64,000 bases of DNA from Streptomyces sp. ASQP_92 (GCF_025399895.1 NZ_JAODUA010000007.1:124001-188000); one strand, 5' to 3'. Positions 31,868 through 41,324 are shown, counted from the first letter of the stretch. Notes: generated by a model not told the origin, from the sequence alone. Numbers and translations are program-made.

Positions 31868-32668
31868 TCAGTCGTGCCAGGCCCCGTACTCCTCCAGGAG
31901 GCCCTGGAGCGGGCCGAAGAGCTCCGGGGAGGCGGCGACCGTCAGCTCCCGGGAGGGGGGCGCCCCGGGCCGGCCGCCGGTCAGTGCGCCGGCCTCACGG
32001 GCGATCAGGTCGCCGGCCGCCAGGTCCCAGGGGTTGAGGCCGCGCTCGTAGTACGCGTCGAGCCGCCCGGCCGCCACGTCGCACAGGTCGATCGCCGCCG
32101 AGCCGCTCCGGCGGATGTCACGGAAGCGCGGGATCAGCCGCTGGGCCACCTCGGCCTGATGGGCGCGTACGGACTGGACGTAGGCGAAGCCCGTCCCCAC
32201 CAGGGACTGGGACAGCGGGGCCGGCGGCCGGCAGCACAGCGGGCGCTCGCCCTCGAAGGCGCCGCCGCCGAGGACCGCTTGGTAGGTCTCGCCGCGCATC
32301 GGGGCGGCGACCACGCCCGCGACCCGCTCGCCGTCCTGTTCGGCGGCGATGGAGACGGCCCAAGTGGGCAGCCCGTACAGGTAGTTGACGGTTCCGTCGA
32401 GCGGGTCGATGACCCAGCGGATGCCGCTGGAGCCCTCGCTGGACGCGCCCTCCTCGCCGAGGAAGCCGTCGTGCGGGCGGTGCTCGGCGAGGTAGCCGGT
32501 GATCAGCTTCTCGGCGGCGATGTCCATCTCGGTCACCACGTCGATGGGGCTGGACTTGGTGGCGGCGACGGCGAGATCGGCCGGACGGCCGTCACGCAGC
32601 AGCTCACCGGCGCGCCGCGCGGCCTCCAGGGCGAGGCCGAGCAGTTCGCGGTGCAGGGGGTCGGTCAT
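31868..32668 (-). CDS. Inositol monophosphatase family protein
   Basis: 266 residues. Metal-binding motifs are intact: GEEGASSEG, WVIDPLDGTVNYLYGLP and the C-terminal NPWDLAAGDLIAREAG. The enzyme is a Mg2+-dependent, lithium-sensitive phosphatase acting on inositol-1-phosphate or related sugar phosphates; in actinomycetes inositol feeds phosphatidylinositol and mycothiol. ATG 32668 lies 10 bases after the ferrochelatase stop, so the two genes form an operon; I see no metabolic reason for the pairing, though it is a common gene order. Confidence 0.92.
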   Translation of the reverse strand: MTDPLHRELLGLALEAARRAGELLRDGRPADLAVAATKSSPIDVVTEMDIAAEKLITGYLAEHRPHDGFLGEEGASSEGSSGIRWVIDPLDGTVNYLYGLPTWAVSIAAEQDGERVAGVVAAPMRGETYQAVLGGGAFEGERPLCCRPPAPLSQSLVGTGFAYVQSVRAHQAEVAQRLIPRFRDIRRSGSAAIDLCDVAAGRLDAYYERGLNPWDLAAGDLIAREAGALTGGRPGAPPSRELTVAASPELFGPLQGLLEEYGAWHD

Positions 32669-32678
32669 GGGGGCTCCC

Positions 32679-33836
32679 TCAGGCGTACGGGCTGTCGGCG
32701 CCGGCGGCCGCGGGCTTGGCGGCGCCGCGGGCGGCCGGGCAGCAGCCGATGGGGCACAGGTCGTGCGAGGGGCCGAGCGCTCCGAGCGCACACCGCTCGG
32801 CGGGCAGCCCCCGCTCGGCCGCGGCCCGCTCGACGACCAGCTCGCGCACGGCCGCGGCGAAGCGGGGATCGGCGCCGACGGTCGCCGAACGGGCGACGGG
32901 CAGGCCCAGTCCGGCGGCCTTGGCGGTGGCCTCCGTGTCGAGGTCGTAGAGGACCTCCATGTGGTCGGAGACGAAGCCGATGGGGACCATCACGACGGCC
33001 GGGGCGCCCGCGCCGTGCAGCACCTCCAGGTGGTCGCAGATGTCGGGTTCCAGCCAGGGGATGTGCGGGGCGCCCGAGCGGGACTGGTAGACGAGCTCCC
33101 AGGGCCGCTCGACGCCGGTCTCGGCGTGGACCGCGTTCGCGATCACGCGCGCCACGTCGAGGTGCTCGCGTACGTAGGCGCCGCCGTCGCCGTGCTCATC
33201 GACGGGGCCCGAGGTGTCCGCGGCCGCCGTGGGGATGGAGTGCGTGGTGAAGGCGAGGTGGGCGCCCGCGCGGACGTCCTCGGGCAGCTCGGCGAGCGAG
33301 GCGAGGACGCCGTCGACCATGGGGCGCACGAAGCCGGGGTGGTTGAAGTAGTGCCGCAGCTTGTCGACCCTGGGCACCTCCAGACCCTCGGCCTCCAGGG
33401 TGGCCAGGGCCTCCGCGAGGTTTTCGCGGTACTGCCGGCAGCCCGAGTACGAGGCGTACGCGCTGGTGGTGAGGACCGCGATGCGGCGGTGGCCGTCGGC
33501 GGCCATCTCGCGCAGGGTGTCGGTGAGGTAGGGCGCCCAGTTCCGGTTGCCCCAGTGGACCGGCAGGTCCAGGCTGTTCTCGGCGAAGTCCTTGCGCAGC
33601 GCGTCCAGCAGCGCACGGTTCTGCTCGTTGATGGGGCTCACCCCGCCGAACAGGAAGTAGTGCTGCCCCACCTCCTTGAGCCGCTCCCTGGGGATGCCGC
33701 GGCCGCGCGTCACGTTCTCCAGGAACGGGACCACGTCGTCGGGGCCCTCGGGGCCGCCGAAGGAGAGCAGCAACAGGGCGTCGTACGGGGCGGCGGCCGC
33801 GGCCGCTCCGGGAGCTGGATCACGCAGTTCGGACAT
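32679..33836 (-). CDS. hemH: Ferrochelatase (coproporphyrin type, iron-sulfur)
   Basis: 385 residues. LLLSFGGPEGPDDVVPFLENV and TTSAYASYSGCRQYREN are ferrochelatase signatures, the metal-site His is in AFTTHSIPT and the catalytic Glu in YQSRSGAPHIPWLEPDI. Cys in SGCRQY and a C-terminal group (ERCALG, DLCPIGCCP) match the [2Fe-2S] ligands of actinobacterial enzymes. In actinobacteria iron is inserted into coproporphyrin III, and coproheme is then decarboxylated to heme, so CpfC is the newer name. ATG 33836 gives a full domain after a short alanine-rich tail. Confidence 0.94.
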   Translation of the reverse strand: MSELRDPAPGAAAAAAPYDALLLLSFGGPEGPDDVVPFLENVTRGRGIPRERLKEVGQHYFLFGGVSPINEQNRALLDALRKDFAENSLDLPVHWGNRNWAPYLTDTLREMAADGHRRIAVLTTSAYASYSGCRQYRENLAEALATLEAEGLEVPRVDKLRHYFNHPGFVRPMVDGVLASLAELPEDVRAGAHLAFTTHSIPTAAADTSGPVDEHGDGGAYVREHLDVARVIANAVHAETGVERPWELVYQSRSGAPHIPWLEPDICDHLEVLHGAGAPAVVMVPIGFVSDHMEVLYDLDTEATAKAAGLGLPVARSATVGADPRFAAAVRELVVERAAAERGLPAERCALGALGPSHDLCPIGCCPAARGAAKPAAAGADSPYA

Positions 33837-33986
33837 GCCTCGATCCTGCCACCCGCCTCGGACAGGCGCGGTGCCGAGCCGGGGGAAGCGGCGGATCGGG
33901 TCGGAAAAGGCGGTGCGGTGGGCCAATTCAGCATCGTAAGCTTTAGAGGTCAATTACACGCGTCACGCCGGATCCGGGAGCCCCCG

Positions 33987-35225
33987 TTGCCCAGTCCCTA
34001 CCGCGCGATCTTCGCCGCCCCCGGCACCAAGGGGTTCTCCGCCGCCGGACTGCTCGGCCGGATGCCGCTGTCGATGATGGGCATCGGCGTCGTGACCATG
34101 GTGTCCCAGCTCACCGGTCGCTACGGCCTGGCCGGGGCGCTCTCGGCGACGCTCGCCATGGCGGCCGCCGTGGTCGGTCCGCAGATATCCCGGCTCGTCG
34201 ACCGGCACGGCCAGCGCCGGGTGCTGCGCCCGGCCACCGCCGTCGCCGTCGCGGCGGTCGCCGGGCTCCTGGTCTGCGCCCAGCAGAACGCCCCGGACTG
34301 GACCCTGTTCGTCTTCGCGGCGGGCGCGGGCTGCGTGCCGAGCGTGGGCTCGATGGTGCGGGCCCGCTGGGCCGCGATCTACCGCGGCGACTCCCAGAGC
34401 CTGCACACGGCGTACTCGTGGGAGTCGATCGTCGACGAGCTGTGCTTCATCCTGGGGCCGATCCTGTCCATCGGGCTCTCCACGGCCTGGTTCCCCGAGG
34501 CCGGCCCATTGATCGCCGGCTGTTTCCTCGTCGCCGGGGTCTGCTGGCTGACCGCCCAGCGCGGCACCGAACCCGTACCGCATCCGCGCGAGCACCACAC
34601 CGGCCGCTCCGCGCTGGGCTCGCGCGGACTCCAGGTGCTGGTCGCCACCTTCGTCGCCACCGGGGCCGTCTTCGGCTCGGTCGACGTGGTCACCGTGGCC
34701 TTCGCCGACGAGCGCGGCCACAAGGCGATGGCCAGCCTGGTGCTCGCCGTGTACGCGCTCGGCTCCTGCCTCGCGGGAGCGGTGTTCGGGCTGCTGCGCC
34801 TCAAGGGGGCGGCGTCCACCAGGTGGCTGGTGGGTGTCTGCGCGATGGCGGTGAGTATGATCCCGCTCCAACTGGCCGGGAGCCTGCCGTTCCTTGCCGT
34901 GGCGCTCTTTGTCGCGGGCCTGTTCATCGCGCCGACGATGGTGACGACGATGGCCCTCGTCGAACAGCACGTACCGCGCAGCAAGCTCACCGAGGGCATG
35001 ACCTGGACCAGTACCGGGCTCGCGGTCGGTGTGGCGCTCGGCTCCTCCGCCGCCGGTTGGGTGGTGGACGCGGCGGGCGCGCAGGCGGGGTACCTGGTGT
35101 CCGGCGTGTCGGGAACGCTGGCGGCGGCGGTGGCGTTCCTGGGGTACCGCCGGCTTCGCAGGCCGGTGCCGCATCGGGAGGGGCTCGAAGCAGATGAGCG
35201 GAGCGAACAGCAGCACCTGGCGTAA
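33987..35225 (+). CDS. MFS transporter
   Basis: 412 residues and about twelve hydrophobic helices. Motif A-like SRLVDRHGQRRVLRP lies between helices 2 and 3. The family is drug/sugar exporter-like; no substrate is evident. The start is TTG 33987, with GGGAG 6 bases upstream, because no ATG/GTG fits before the first helix. The 3' end overlaps the oxidase gene by 32 bases, so the two are co-transcribed. Confidence 0.88.
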   Translation: MPSPYRAIFAAPGTKGFSAAGLLGRMPLSMMGIGVVTMVSQLTGRYGLAGALSATLAMAAAVVGPQISRLVDRHGQRRVLRPATAVAVAAVAGLLVCAQQNAPDWTLFVFAAGAGCVPSVGSMVRARWAAIYRGDSQSLHTAYSWESIVDELCFILGPILSIGLSTAWFPEAGPLIAGCFLVAGVCWLTAQRGTEPVPHPREHHTGRSALGSRGLQVLVATFVATGAVFGSVDVVTVAFADERGHKAMASLVLAVYALGSCLAGAVFGLLRLKGAASTRWLVGVCAMAVSMIPLQLAGSLPFLAVALFVAGLFIAPTMVTTMALVEQHVPRSKLTEGMTWTSTGLAVGVALGSSAAGWVVDAAGAQAGYLVSGVSGTLAAAVAFLGYRRLRRPVPHREGLEADERSEQQHLA

Positions 35226-36504
35226 CTGGGCGGGGAACGTCACCGCGCGGCCGGCGAGGGCGGTGACCCCGGCCTCCACGGCCGAACTGGCCGACGTCGT
35301 ACGCCGGGCCGCGGAGCAGGGCCTGACGGTGAAGGCGGTCGGCACCGGCCACTCCTTCACGGCCGCCGCCGCCACCGACGGCGTGCTCATACGCCCCGAT
35401 CTGCTGACCGGCATCCGCGAGCTCGACCGCGCCGCGATGACCGTCACCGTCGAGGCCGGCACCCCTCTGAAGCGGCTGAACGCCGTGCTGGCCAGGGAGG
35501 GCCTGTCGCTCACCAACATGGGCGACATCATGGAGCAGACGGTGGCGGGCGCCACCAGCACCGGAACCCACGGCACCGGGCGGGACTCGGCCTCGATCGC
35601 CGCCCAGATCACGGCACTTGAGCTGGTGACGGCCGACGGCTCCCTGATGACCTGCTCGGCGAAGGAGAACGCCGACGTCTTCGCGGCGGCCCGGATCGGG
35701 CTCGGTGCGCTCGGCGTGGTCACCGCGATCACCTTCGCCGTGGAGCCGATCTTCCTGCTCACCGCGCGCGAGGAGCCGATGACCTTCGACCGGGTCACCG
35801 CCGGGTTCGAGGAACTCTTCGCGGAGAACGAGCACTTCGAGTTCTACTGGTTCCCGCACACCGGCAACTGCAACACCAAGCGCAACAACCGCAGCGCGGG
35901 TCCCGCCGCGCCGCCCGGCCGGGTGCGCGGGTGGATCGACGACGAGTTCATGTCCAACGGGCTCTTCCAGGTGGTGTGTTCGCTCGGCCGCGCGGCGCCG
36001 GCCACCATCCCGGCCGTCGCCAAGGTCTCCAGCCGGGCGCTCTCGGCCCGTACCTACACCGACATTCCGTACAAGGTCTTCACAAGTCCGCGCCGGGTGC
36101 GGTTCGTCGAGATGGAGTACGCCCTGCCCCGCGAGGCGGCGGTCGGCGCGCTGCGCGAGGTGAAGGCGCTCGTGGAGCGCTCACCGCTGCGCGTGAGCTT
36201 CCCGGTCGAGGTCCGTACCGCCCCGGCCGACGACATCGCGCTCTCCACCGCCTCGGGCCGCGAGACCGCCTACATAGCGGTGCACATGTACCGGGGCACG
36301 CCGCACCAGGCGTACTTCACCGCGGTGGAGCGGATCATGACCGCGCACGGGGGCCGCCCGCACTGGGGCAAGCTGCACACCCGCGACGCGGCCTACTTCG
36401 CGGAGGCCTACCCGCGCTTCGCCGAGTTCACCGCGGTACGCGACCGCCTGGACCCCGAGCGCCGCTTCGCCAACCCCTATCTGCGGCGCGTGCTGGGCGA
36501 CTGA
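35194..36504 (+). CDS. FAD-linked alditol / aldonolactone oxidase family
   Basis: 436 residues. Residues about 10-175 form a PCMH-type FAD domain with VGTGHSFTAAA, whose His is the covalent FAD site in alditol oxidases, and STGTHGTGRDS; the rest is the D-arabinono-1,4-lactone oxidase domain ending in HWGKLH and DPERRFANPYLRRVLG. Such enzymes oxidise alditols (xylitol, sorbitol) or sugar lactones with O2, giving H2O2. ATG 35194 lies within the MFS gene. The MFS neighbour may import or export the related polyol. Confidence 0.9.
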   Translation: MSGANSSTWRNWAGNVTARPARAVTPASTAELADVVRRAAEQGLTVKAVGTGHSFTAAAATDGVLIRPDLLTGIRELDRAAMTVTVEAGTPLKRLNAVLAREGLSLTNMGDIMEQTVAGATSTGTHGTGRDSASIAAQITALELVTADGSLMTCSAKENADVFAAARIGLGALGVVTAITFAVEPIFLLTAREEPMTFDRVTAGFEELFAENEHFEFYWFPHTGNCNTKRNNRSAGPAAPPGRVRGWIDDEFMSNGLFQVVCSLGRAAPATIPAVAKVSSRALSARTYTDIPYKVFTSPRRVRFVEMEYALPREAAVGALREVKALVERSPLRVSFPVEVRTAPADDIALSTASGRETAYIAVHMYRGTPHQAYFTAVERIMTAHGGRPHWGKLHTRDAAYFAEAYPRFAEFTAVRDRLDPERRFANPYLRRVLGD

Positions 36505-36505
36505 A

Positions 36506-36537
36506 GCGGGCCCCGGCCCACGCGGGCCGGGGCCCGC
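36506..36537. terminator. Bidirectional terminator after oxidase gene
   Basis: A 14-bp perfect stem (36506-36519 with 36524-36537) with ACGC loop, two bases after the oxidase stop and 24 bases from the converging hypothetical gene. Confidence 0.9.
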
Positions 36538-36561
36538 ACACCCGGGGCACCGAGTCCGGCC

Positions 36562-37569
36562 CTACGGGGTCGGGGTCACGCCGGACCGGGGGGCATCGGG
36601 GCCGTCCGGATCGGCGGAGCCGCTGCCCGTGCCGGACCCCTTCGAACCGGAGGCGGACGGCGTGGGCGTCGGAGTCGGGGTCGGCGTCGTGCCGCCCGAG
36701 CCGGACCCGGAGCCCGAACCGGAGCCCGAATCCGCCGACTTGGAGGGGGACGGCGTGGGCGAGGGGTCCTTCGTCGCGGGGTCCGTTCCGGTCGACCCCG
36801 TGCCCTGGCCGGTACTGGGCGCCGGCGAACCGCCGGTGCCGGGCGAGGGCTCGTGCCGCTTCCCCGGCCCCTCGGGCGTCGAGGGCTTCTGCTTCGTGGA
36901 GCCGCCGGTGAACACGGACTGCAAGGTGGTCCCGTGGCCATGGCCGCCGACCTCGCCGCCGGAGATCAGTTCGTAGGCGGTGATGCCGCCCATCGACACC
37001 CCGAAGACGACGGCCGCGGCGAGCAACGGCCGCTTCCACCCGCGCAGCCGGGTGCCGTGCACGGTCGCCTCGTTGAACTCCTTGGCGGGTCCGGCGCCGG
37101 GCGGCAGCGAGGCCCCGTCGACCGCCTTGAGCAACTGGGTGCGGTCGGCGCCGGCCCGCGGCAGCGGACGGGTGCGGTCGGCGGACGCCCGCGGAAGGAG
37201 CCGCGTGCGGTCCGCCTCGACCGGACCGAGCAGTTGGGTGCTCTCGGCGTCGGCCCCCGGCGGCTCCGGGGTCTCGTCCTCGGCTCCCTTGAAGGGGGAG
37301 ACCACCGGCACCTGGCGCGAGCCCACCTTCGCGTGGACCGTCACCTCGCGCAGCTGCTCGCCGGTCCGTTTGAAGACGTGCTGGAAGACGGTGCTCCCGC
37401 AGGTGGCGACCACGCTCACGACACCGGCGCCGAGGAACGTTCCGTACACGCCCAGCGTGGAGGCGAGCACCGCCGCGGTGACGGCGGCGAGTGCACTTCC
37501 CGCGACTTGGGGCACGCTCAGGTCTATGCGCTTCTTGTCTTCGGTCCCGGTGTCCGGCTTGTCACCCAT
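36562..37569 (-). CDS. Hypothetical membrane protein with Ser/Pro/Thr-rich tail
   Basis: 335 residues; family not recognised. A hydrophobic pair (about residues 20-60) is followed by a basic segment, then a cytoplasmic linker in which the unit DRTRLLPRA/DRTRPLPRA/DRTQLLKAV is repeated three times at 11-residue steps (about 115-145). A single membrane helix near residues 180-200 leads to an outside tail of about 135 residues made of Pro, Ser, Thr, Gly and Asp, including (GS)n and (TP)n runs. The layout resembles cell-surface or wall-spanning anchors. ATG 37569. Confidence 0.78.
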   Translation of the reverse strand: MGDKPDTGTEDKKRIDLSVPQVAGSALAAVTAAVLASTLGVYGTFLGAGVVSVVATCGSTVFQHVFKRTGEQLREVTVHAKVGSRQVPVVSPFKGAEDETPEPPGADAESTQLLGPVEADRTRLLPRASADRTRPLPRAGADRTQLLKAVDGASLPPGAGPAKEFNEATVHGTRLRGWKRPLLAAAVVFGVSMGGITAYELISGGEVGGHGHGTTLQSVFTGGSTKQKPSTPEGPGKRHEPSPGTGGSPAPSTGQGTGSTGTDPATKDPSPTPSPSKSADSGSGSGSGSGSGGTTPTPTPTPTPSASGSKGSGTGSGSADPDGPDAPRSGVTPTP

Positions 37570-38067
37570 CCCCAGCCTCTGTTCGCCTTTCTGTTCCGTC
37601 TTGCACTGAGAAAGGACATTTGAGCGAAAGGATTAGTTCCGTTTCCGGGGATTGTGTGAAGCAGGACACGTGGAGGCCATGTGGGGACGCGCCACGCCGG
37701 GCTCAACTCCCGTACTCCGCGAGAACTTCGGCGGCGTGCCGGTCCACCCAGGTGGCCCGAATGGAGTACTGTGGCGAGCCCTGGGCCCCGGGTCCCACAC
37801 GGGTATCCGGGACTGCGGGAGGGGGCCGAAAGCGGCACTCGAACCGGCGGCGCCGCGGCACCGCACGGGGGCCTGCTGCACAGAGTGAGCACGTCGGTCA
37901 CTCTGCGTTGCGAAGAGGTAACCGTGCCATAACGGCGTTCCAGGGCCCATGCCCGACACGCCGGGCAACTCGGCAATGTTGTGGCAGGCTGCACCCGGGC
38001 AGGCCACACTCGACTAGCGGAAGCAGCGACGCACGTGACGTCGGCAGGCACCACCCGGGAGGTCCCC
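37570..38067. other. Divergent promoter region upstream of sepH
   Basis: 498 bases, no convincing gene. Near the sepH end, TGTGGC (37980-37985) and GCCACA form an inverted repeat with a 17-base spacer. The region should hold promoters for sepH and the hypothetical membrane protein. Confidence 0.5.
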
Positions 38068-39117
38068 ATGCCCGAACTGCGTGTCGTGGCCGTCTCCAAC
38101 GACGGCACACGACTGGTGCTCAAGGCTGCGGACAGCACGGAGTACACGCTTCCGATCGACGAGCGGCTCCGGGCCGCTGTGCGCAACGACCGAGCCCGCC
38201 TCGGTCAGATCGAGATCGAGGTGGAGAGCCACCTCCGGCCTCGCGACATCCAGGCGCGGATACGAGCCGGTGCCTCCGCCGAGGAGGTCGCCCAGTTCGC
38301 CGGCATCCCGGTCGACCGCGTACGCCGCTTCGAAGGCCCCGTGCTCGCGGAGCGCGCCTTCATGGCCGAGCGGGCGCGCAAGACCCCCGTGCGGCGTCCC
38401 GGCGAGAACACCGGGCCCCAGCTCGGCGAGGCCGTGCAGGAGCGGCTGCTGCTGCGCGGCGCCGACAAGGAGAGCGTCCAGTGGGACTCCTGGCGCCGCG
38501 ACGACGGCACCTGGGAAGTCCTGCTCGTGTACCTGGTCGCGGGTGAGCCGCACTCCGCGAGCTGGACCTACGACCCGCCGCGCCGGCTCGTGCAGGCCGT
38601 CGACGACGAGGCCCGCTCGCTGATCGGCGAGTCCGACGACACCATCACCACGGTTCCCGAGCCGAGCTTCCCGTTCGTGCCGCGGATCGCCCGGCTGCCC
38701 CGGGACCGGCCGCTGGACCGGGCCCTGGACCGGCAGTTGGAGCGCCCGGCGCCGCCGCCCCCGCCCGAGCCGGCGGTGGACGAGAGCGACTCGCTGACCA
38801 GTCTGCTCGAAGCGGTGCCGAGCTTCCGTGGCGACATGGTCGTGCCCGAGCGGCCGTCGCTGCCGCCCGAGCCGACCGAGACCGATCCTGCCGCCGAGCC
38901 GGAGGTCGAGGAACCGCCCGCGCCGGCCGCTTCGGCGGGAGCGGGCGCGGCGTACGCGGACGTCCTGATGCCCCGCACCGTGGCCGGCCATCGCGACCGG
39001 CTCACCGGCACCACCGACCGTCAGGCCGAGGCGGACGGGGTCCGTCCGGGCCGGCGTGCCGCGGTGCCCAGTTGGGACGAGATCGTGTTCGGCACGCGGC
39101 GCAAGAAGCAGGACTAG
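38068..39117 (+). CDS. sepH: Septation protein SepH
   Basis: 349 residues. The N-terminal DUF3071 domain starts with PELRVVAVSNDGTRLVL and contains a helix-turn-helix (about residues 70-110, RPRDIQARIRAGASAEEV), which in SepH binds FtsZ rather than DNA and stimulates its assembly at sporulation septa. The second half is disordered and rich in Pro, Glu and Ala, and a conserved basic-aromatic tail (VPSWDEIVFGTRRKK) ends the protein. ATG 38068 has GGGAGG 6 bases upstream; a GTG 11 codons earlier is not conserved in the family. Confidence 0.94.
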   Translation: MPELRVVAVSNDGTRLVLKAADSTEYTLPIDERLRAAVRNDRARLGQIEIEVESHLRPRDIQARIRAGASAEEVAQFAGIPVDRVRRFEGPVLAERAFMAERARKTPVRRPGENTGPQLGEAVQERLLLRGADKESVQWDSWRRDDGTWEVLLVYLVAGEPHSASWTYDPPRRLVQAVDDEARSLIGESDDTITTVPEPSFPFVPRIARLPRDRPLDRALDRQLERPAPPPPPEPAVDESDSLTSLLEAVPSFRGDMVVPERPSLPPEPTETDPAAEPEVEEPPAPAASAGAGAAYADVLMPRTVAGHRDRLTGTTDRQAEADGVRPGRRAAVPSWDEIVFGTRRKKQD

Positions 39118-39304
39118 GCCTCCGGCTCCAGTCGGCGGGACGGACGGAAACAACGGGTACGGCGCGCGCCGGTCGCTCGGCCGGGCGGCCGTGCCCCCGT
39201 GAGCGCCCGGCCGTGTCCCGGCGACCGCCAGGCCGTTCCCCGCCGCGCGCGGGCGCGTCGGCCCGCGCCTGCCGAGGAACCCGCGCGGGCCGCGCGCCCT
39301 GCCG

Positions 39305-40153
39305 CTACTGCGGATCCGCCCCCGTGGCGACCGGGCGGGACTCGTCCGAGGACCACTGCGACCACGAACCGGCGTACAGCGCCGCCGGGATGCCCGCGAC
39401 GGCGAGCGCCAGGACCTCGTGGGCGCCCGAGACGCCGGAGCCGCAGTACACGCCGACCTCGGCGTCGAAGGCGCCCAGCTCCTTGAAGCGGGCGACCAGG
39501 TCGTCGACGGGCAGCAGCCTGCCGTCCGGGCCCACGTTCTCGGTGGTCGGCGCCGAGAGGGCGCCCGGGATGTGGCCCCCCACCCGGTCGATCGGCTCCA
39601 CCTCCCCGCGGTAGCGCTCCCCCGCGCGGGCGTCCAGGAGCACTCCGGTACGGGCGAGTTCCGCCGCCCCGTCCGCGTCGAGCAGCTTCAGCGCGCCCGG
39701 CTCGGGCCGGAAATCGCCCTCGTCGGGGGTGGGGATCTCGGTGGAGAGCTCGCCCGTCCAGGCGGCAAGGCCCCCGTCCAGGACCCGGACGTCCTCGTGG
39801 CCCGTCCAGCGCAGCAGCCACCAGGCGCGGGCGGCGGCCCAGCCCTGCCCGCCGTCGTAGACGACGACCGGGGTCCGGGCCGACACGCCGGCCCGGCGCA
39901 TCACCCGTCCGAATTCGGCCACGTCCGGCAGCGGGTGGCGGCCGCCGGAGCCGGGCGAACCGGCCAGTTCCGCGTCCAGGTCGACGAAGACCGCGCCGGG
40001 CAGATGTCCCGCCTCGTACGCGGCCCGGCCATCGAAAGCGGCTGCGCCGGTCGCCTTCGCCATGCTCAACTGCCAGCGGATGTCGAGCAGTACCGGCGGG
40101 CGCGGGCCCGCCGTCTCGGCGGCCAGTTCGGATGCGGTGATGATGGCATTCAT
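39305..40153 (-). CDS. Two-domain rhodanese / sulfurtransferase
   Basis: 282 residues, two rhodanese domains. The first (1-135) is an inactive scaffold; the second has the catalytic cysteine loop CGSGVSGAH near residue 235. The loop resembles that of 3-mercaptopyruvate sulfurtransferase (CGSGVTA) more than thiosulfate sulfurtransferase (CRKGVTA). It would pass sulfane sulfur to cyanide or thiols in the cytoplasm. ATG 40153 has GAGGAT 7 bases upstream. It is divergent from the VOC gene; no sulfur genes adjoin. Confidence 0.9.
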   Translation of the reverse strand: MNAIITASELAAETAGPRPPVLLDIRWQLSMAKATGAAAFDGRAAYEAGHLPGAVFVDLDAELAGSPGSGGRHPLPDVAEFGRVMRRAGVSARTPVVVYDGGQGWAAARAWWLLRWTGHEDVRVLDGGLAAWTGELSTEIPTPDEGDFRPEPGALKLLDADGAAELARTGVLLDARAGERYRGEVEPIDRVGGHIPGALSAPTTENVGPDGRLLPVDDLVARFKELGAFDAEVGVYCGSGVSGAHEVLALAVAGIPAALYAGSWSQWSSDESRPVATGADPQ

Positions 40154-40365
40154 GGGGTCATCCTCGCGCAGAGTCCGCCGCCAATGGAACGCCGCCGAAA
40201 GGACGGGAGGCGGCAAAACGAGCATCCTGCCGCCGGAACGCGCCAATGCGGCGCGGCCGGGGCGCTTGGCGGCGCCGGTGGTGGAACCATCGGCCCGGTG
40301 CGCGGGCTTTGTGGACCGCGCCGTTGAGGCAGAGCAGTATGGCGACGGCCGAGGAGAGAGTGACG

Positions 40366-41139
40366 ATGACCCAGTCGGAGACCCGGCGCACACCAGGCAC
40401 GCCCTGCTGGGTGAGTCTCATGGTGCACGGTCTGGCCGCGACCCAGGAGTTCTACGGGGCACTGTTCGGCTGGGAGTTCAGCCCCGGCCCGCAGCAGCTC
40501 GGGCCGTACGTCCGCGCGCTCCTGGACGGCGAGGAGGTGGCCGGCATCGGGCAGTTGCCGCCCGACCGGCATCTGCCGATCGCCTGGACCACCTATCTGG
40601 CGACCGACGACGCGGACGTGACGGCCGAGACGATCCGGAGCTGCGGCGGCACCGTGGGCGTGGGGCCGCTGGACGCGGGCGAGGCCGGCCGGATGGCGAT
40701 CGCCTCGGACCCGGCCGGCGCGGTCTTCGGGATCTGGCAGGGCGGTGAGCACATCGGCGCGGCCGTCGCGGGCGCGCCCGGCACCCCGGCCTGGAACGAG
40801 CTGATCACGCGCGAGACCTCGGCGGTCGCCAAGTTCTACCAGGCGCTCTTCGGCTACGACGTCCAGGCGGTCGCCCCGGCCGAGTGCGACCATGTGACGC
40901 TCCAGCTCGACGGCCGGCCGGTCGCCTCGCTGCACGGGGCGGGCAACGCCCTGGCGCGCGACAAGGGCGCGCACTGGATGACGTACTTCGAGGTCGCCGA
41001 CGTCGACGAGGCGGCCGTACGGGCCGTCGACCTCGGCGGGCGGCTGATCCACCAGACGCGCGAGGAGGAGAGCGGGCGGGTGGCGACGGTCGCCGACCCC
41101 GAGGGCGCCGTCTTCTCGCTCCTGCACGCGCGCGCCTGA
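40366..41139 (+). CDS. VOC-family (glyoxalase-like) protein, two modules
   Basis: 257 residues built from two VOC modules (about 10-125 and 130-255), each with the ATQEFYGALFGW / AKFYQALFGY helix and the closing DPAGAVFGIWQ / DPEGAVFSLLH strand. This tandem form resembles the 27-kDa antigen Cfp30B of mycobacteria and hydroxylase-like proteins. Metal ligands typical of glyoxalase I are not all present, so no reaction is assigned. ATG 40366 follows GAGGAG; an ATG nine codons earlier is the alternative. Confidence 0.88.
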   Translation: MTQSETRRTPGTPCWVSLMVHGLAATQEFYGALFGWEFSPGPQQLGPYVRALLDGEEVAGIGQLPPDRHLPIAWTTYLATDDADVTAETIRSCGGTVGVGPLDAGEAGRMAIASDPAGAVFGIWQGGEHIGAAVAGAPGTPAWNELITRETSAVAKFYQALFGYDVQAVAPAECDHVTLQLDGRPVASLHGAGNALARDKGAHWMTYFEVADVDEAAVRAVDLGGRLIHQTREEESGRVATVADPEGAVFSLLHARA

Positions 41140-41206
41140 CCCCAACTCCCCCGTCCCGTACGGCTGTTGAGGACGGCCCACCGAGCCGCGGGCGCGCAGC
41201 GCGCTC

Positions 41207-41242
41207 GAGTCCGAGTCCGAGTCCGAGTCCGAGTCCGAGTCC
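41207..41242. repeat. Hexanucleotide tandem repeat (GAGTCC)6
   Basis: Six perfect copies in the 185-base gap between two converging genes. It is non-coding and could vary in copy number between strains. Confidence 0.9.
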
Positions 41243-41257
41243 GGCCAGGATCCGCCG

Positions 41258-41279
41258 GGTGCGCCCGCGCGGGCGCACC
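41258..41279. terminator. Perfect 22-bp palindrome, probable bidirectional terminator
   Basis: GGTGCGCCCGCGCGGGCGCACC-type self-complementary sequence between the VOC and thymidine kinase genes; it can form a tight hairpin for either transcript. Confidence 0.65.
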
Positions 41280-41324
41280 GGGCCCCCTGCGCCCCGGATG
41301 TCGCGGCGCGGCTCGACCGGCCCG

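Noticed and set aside
41207..41242. Possible CRISPR-like repeat
   Set aside because: It is a simple hexamer tandem repeat without spacers; no cas genes are present.
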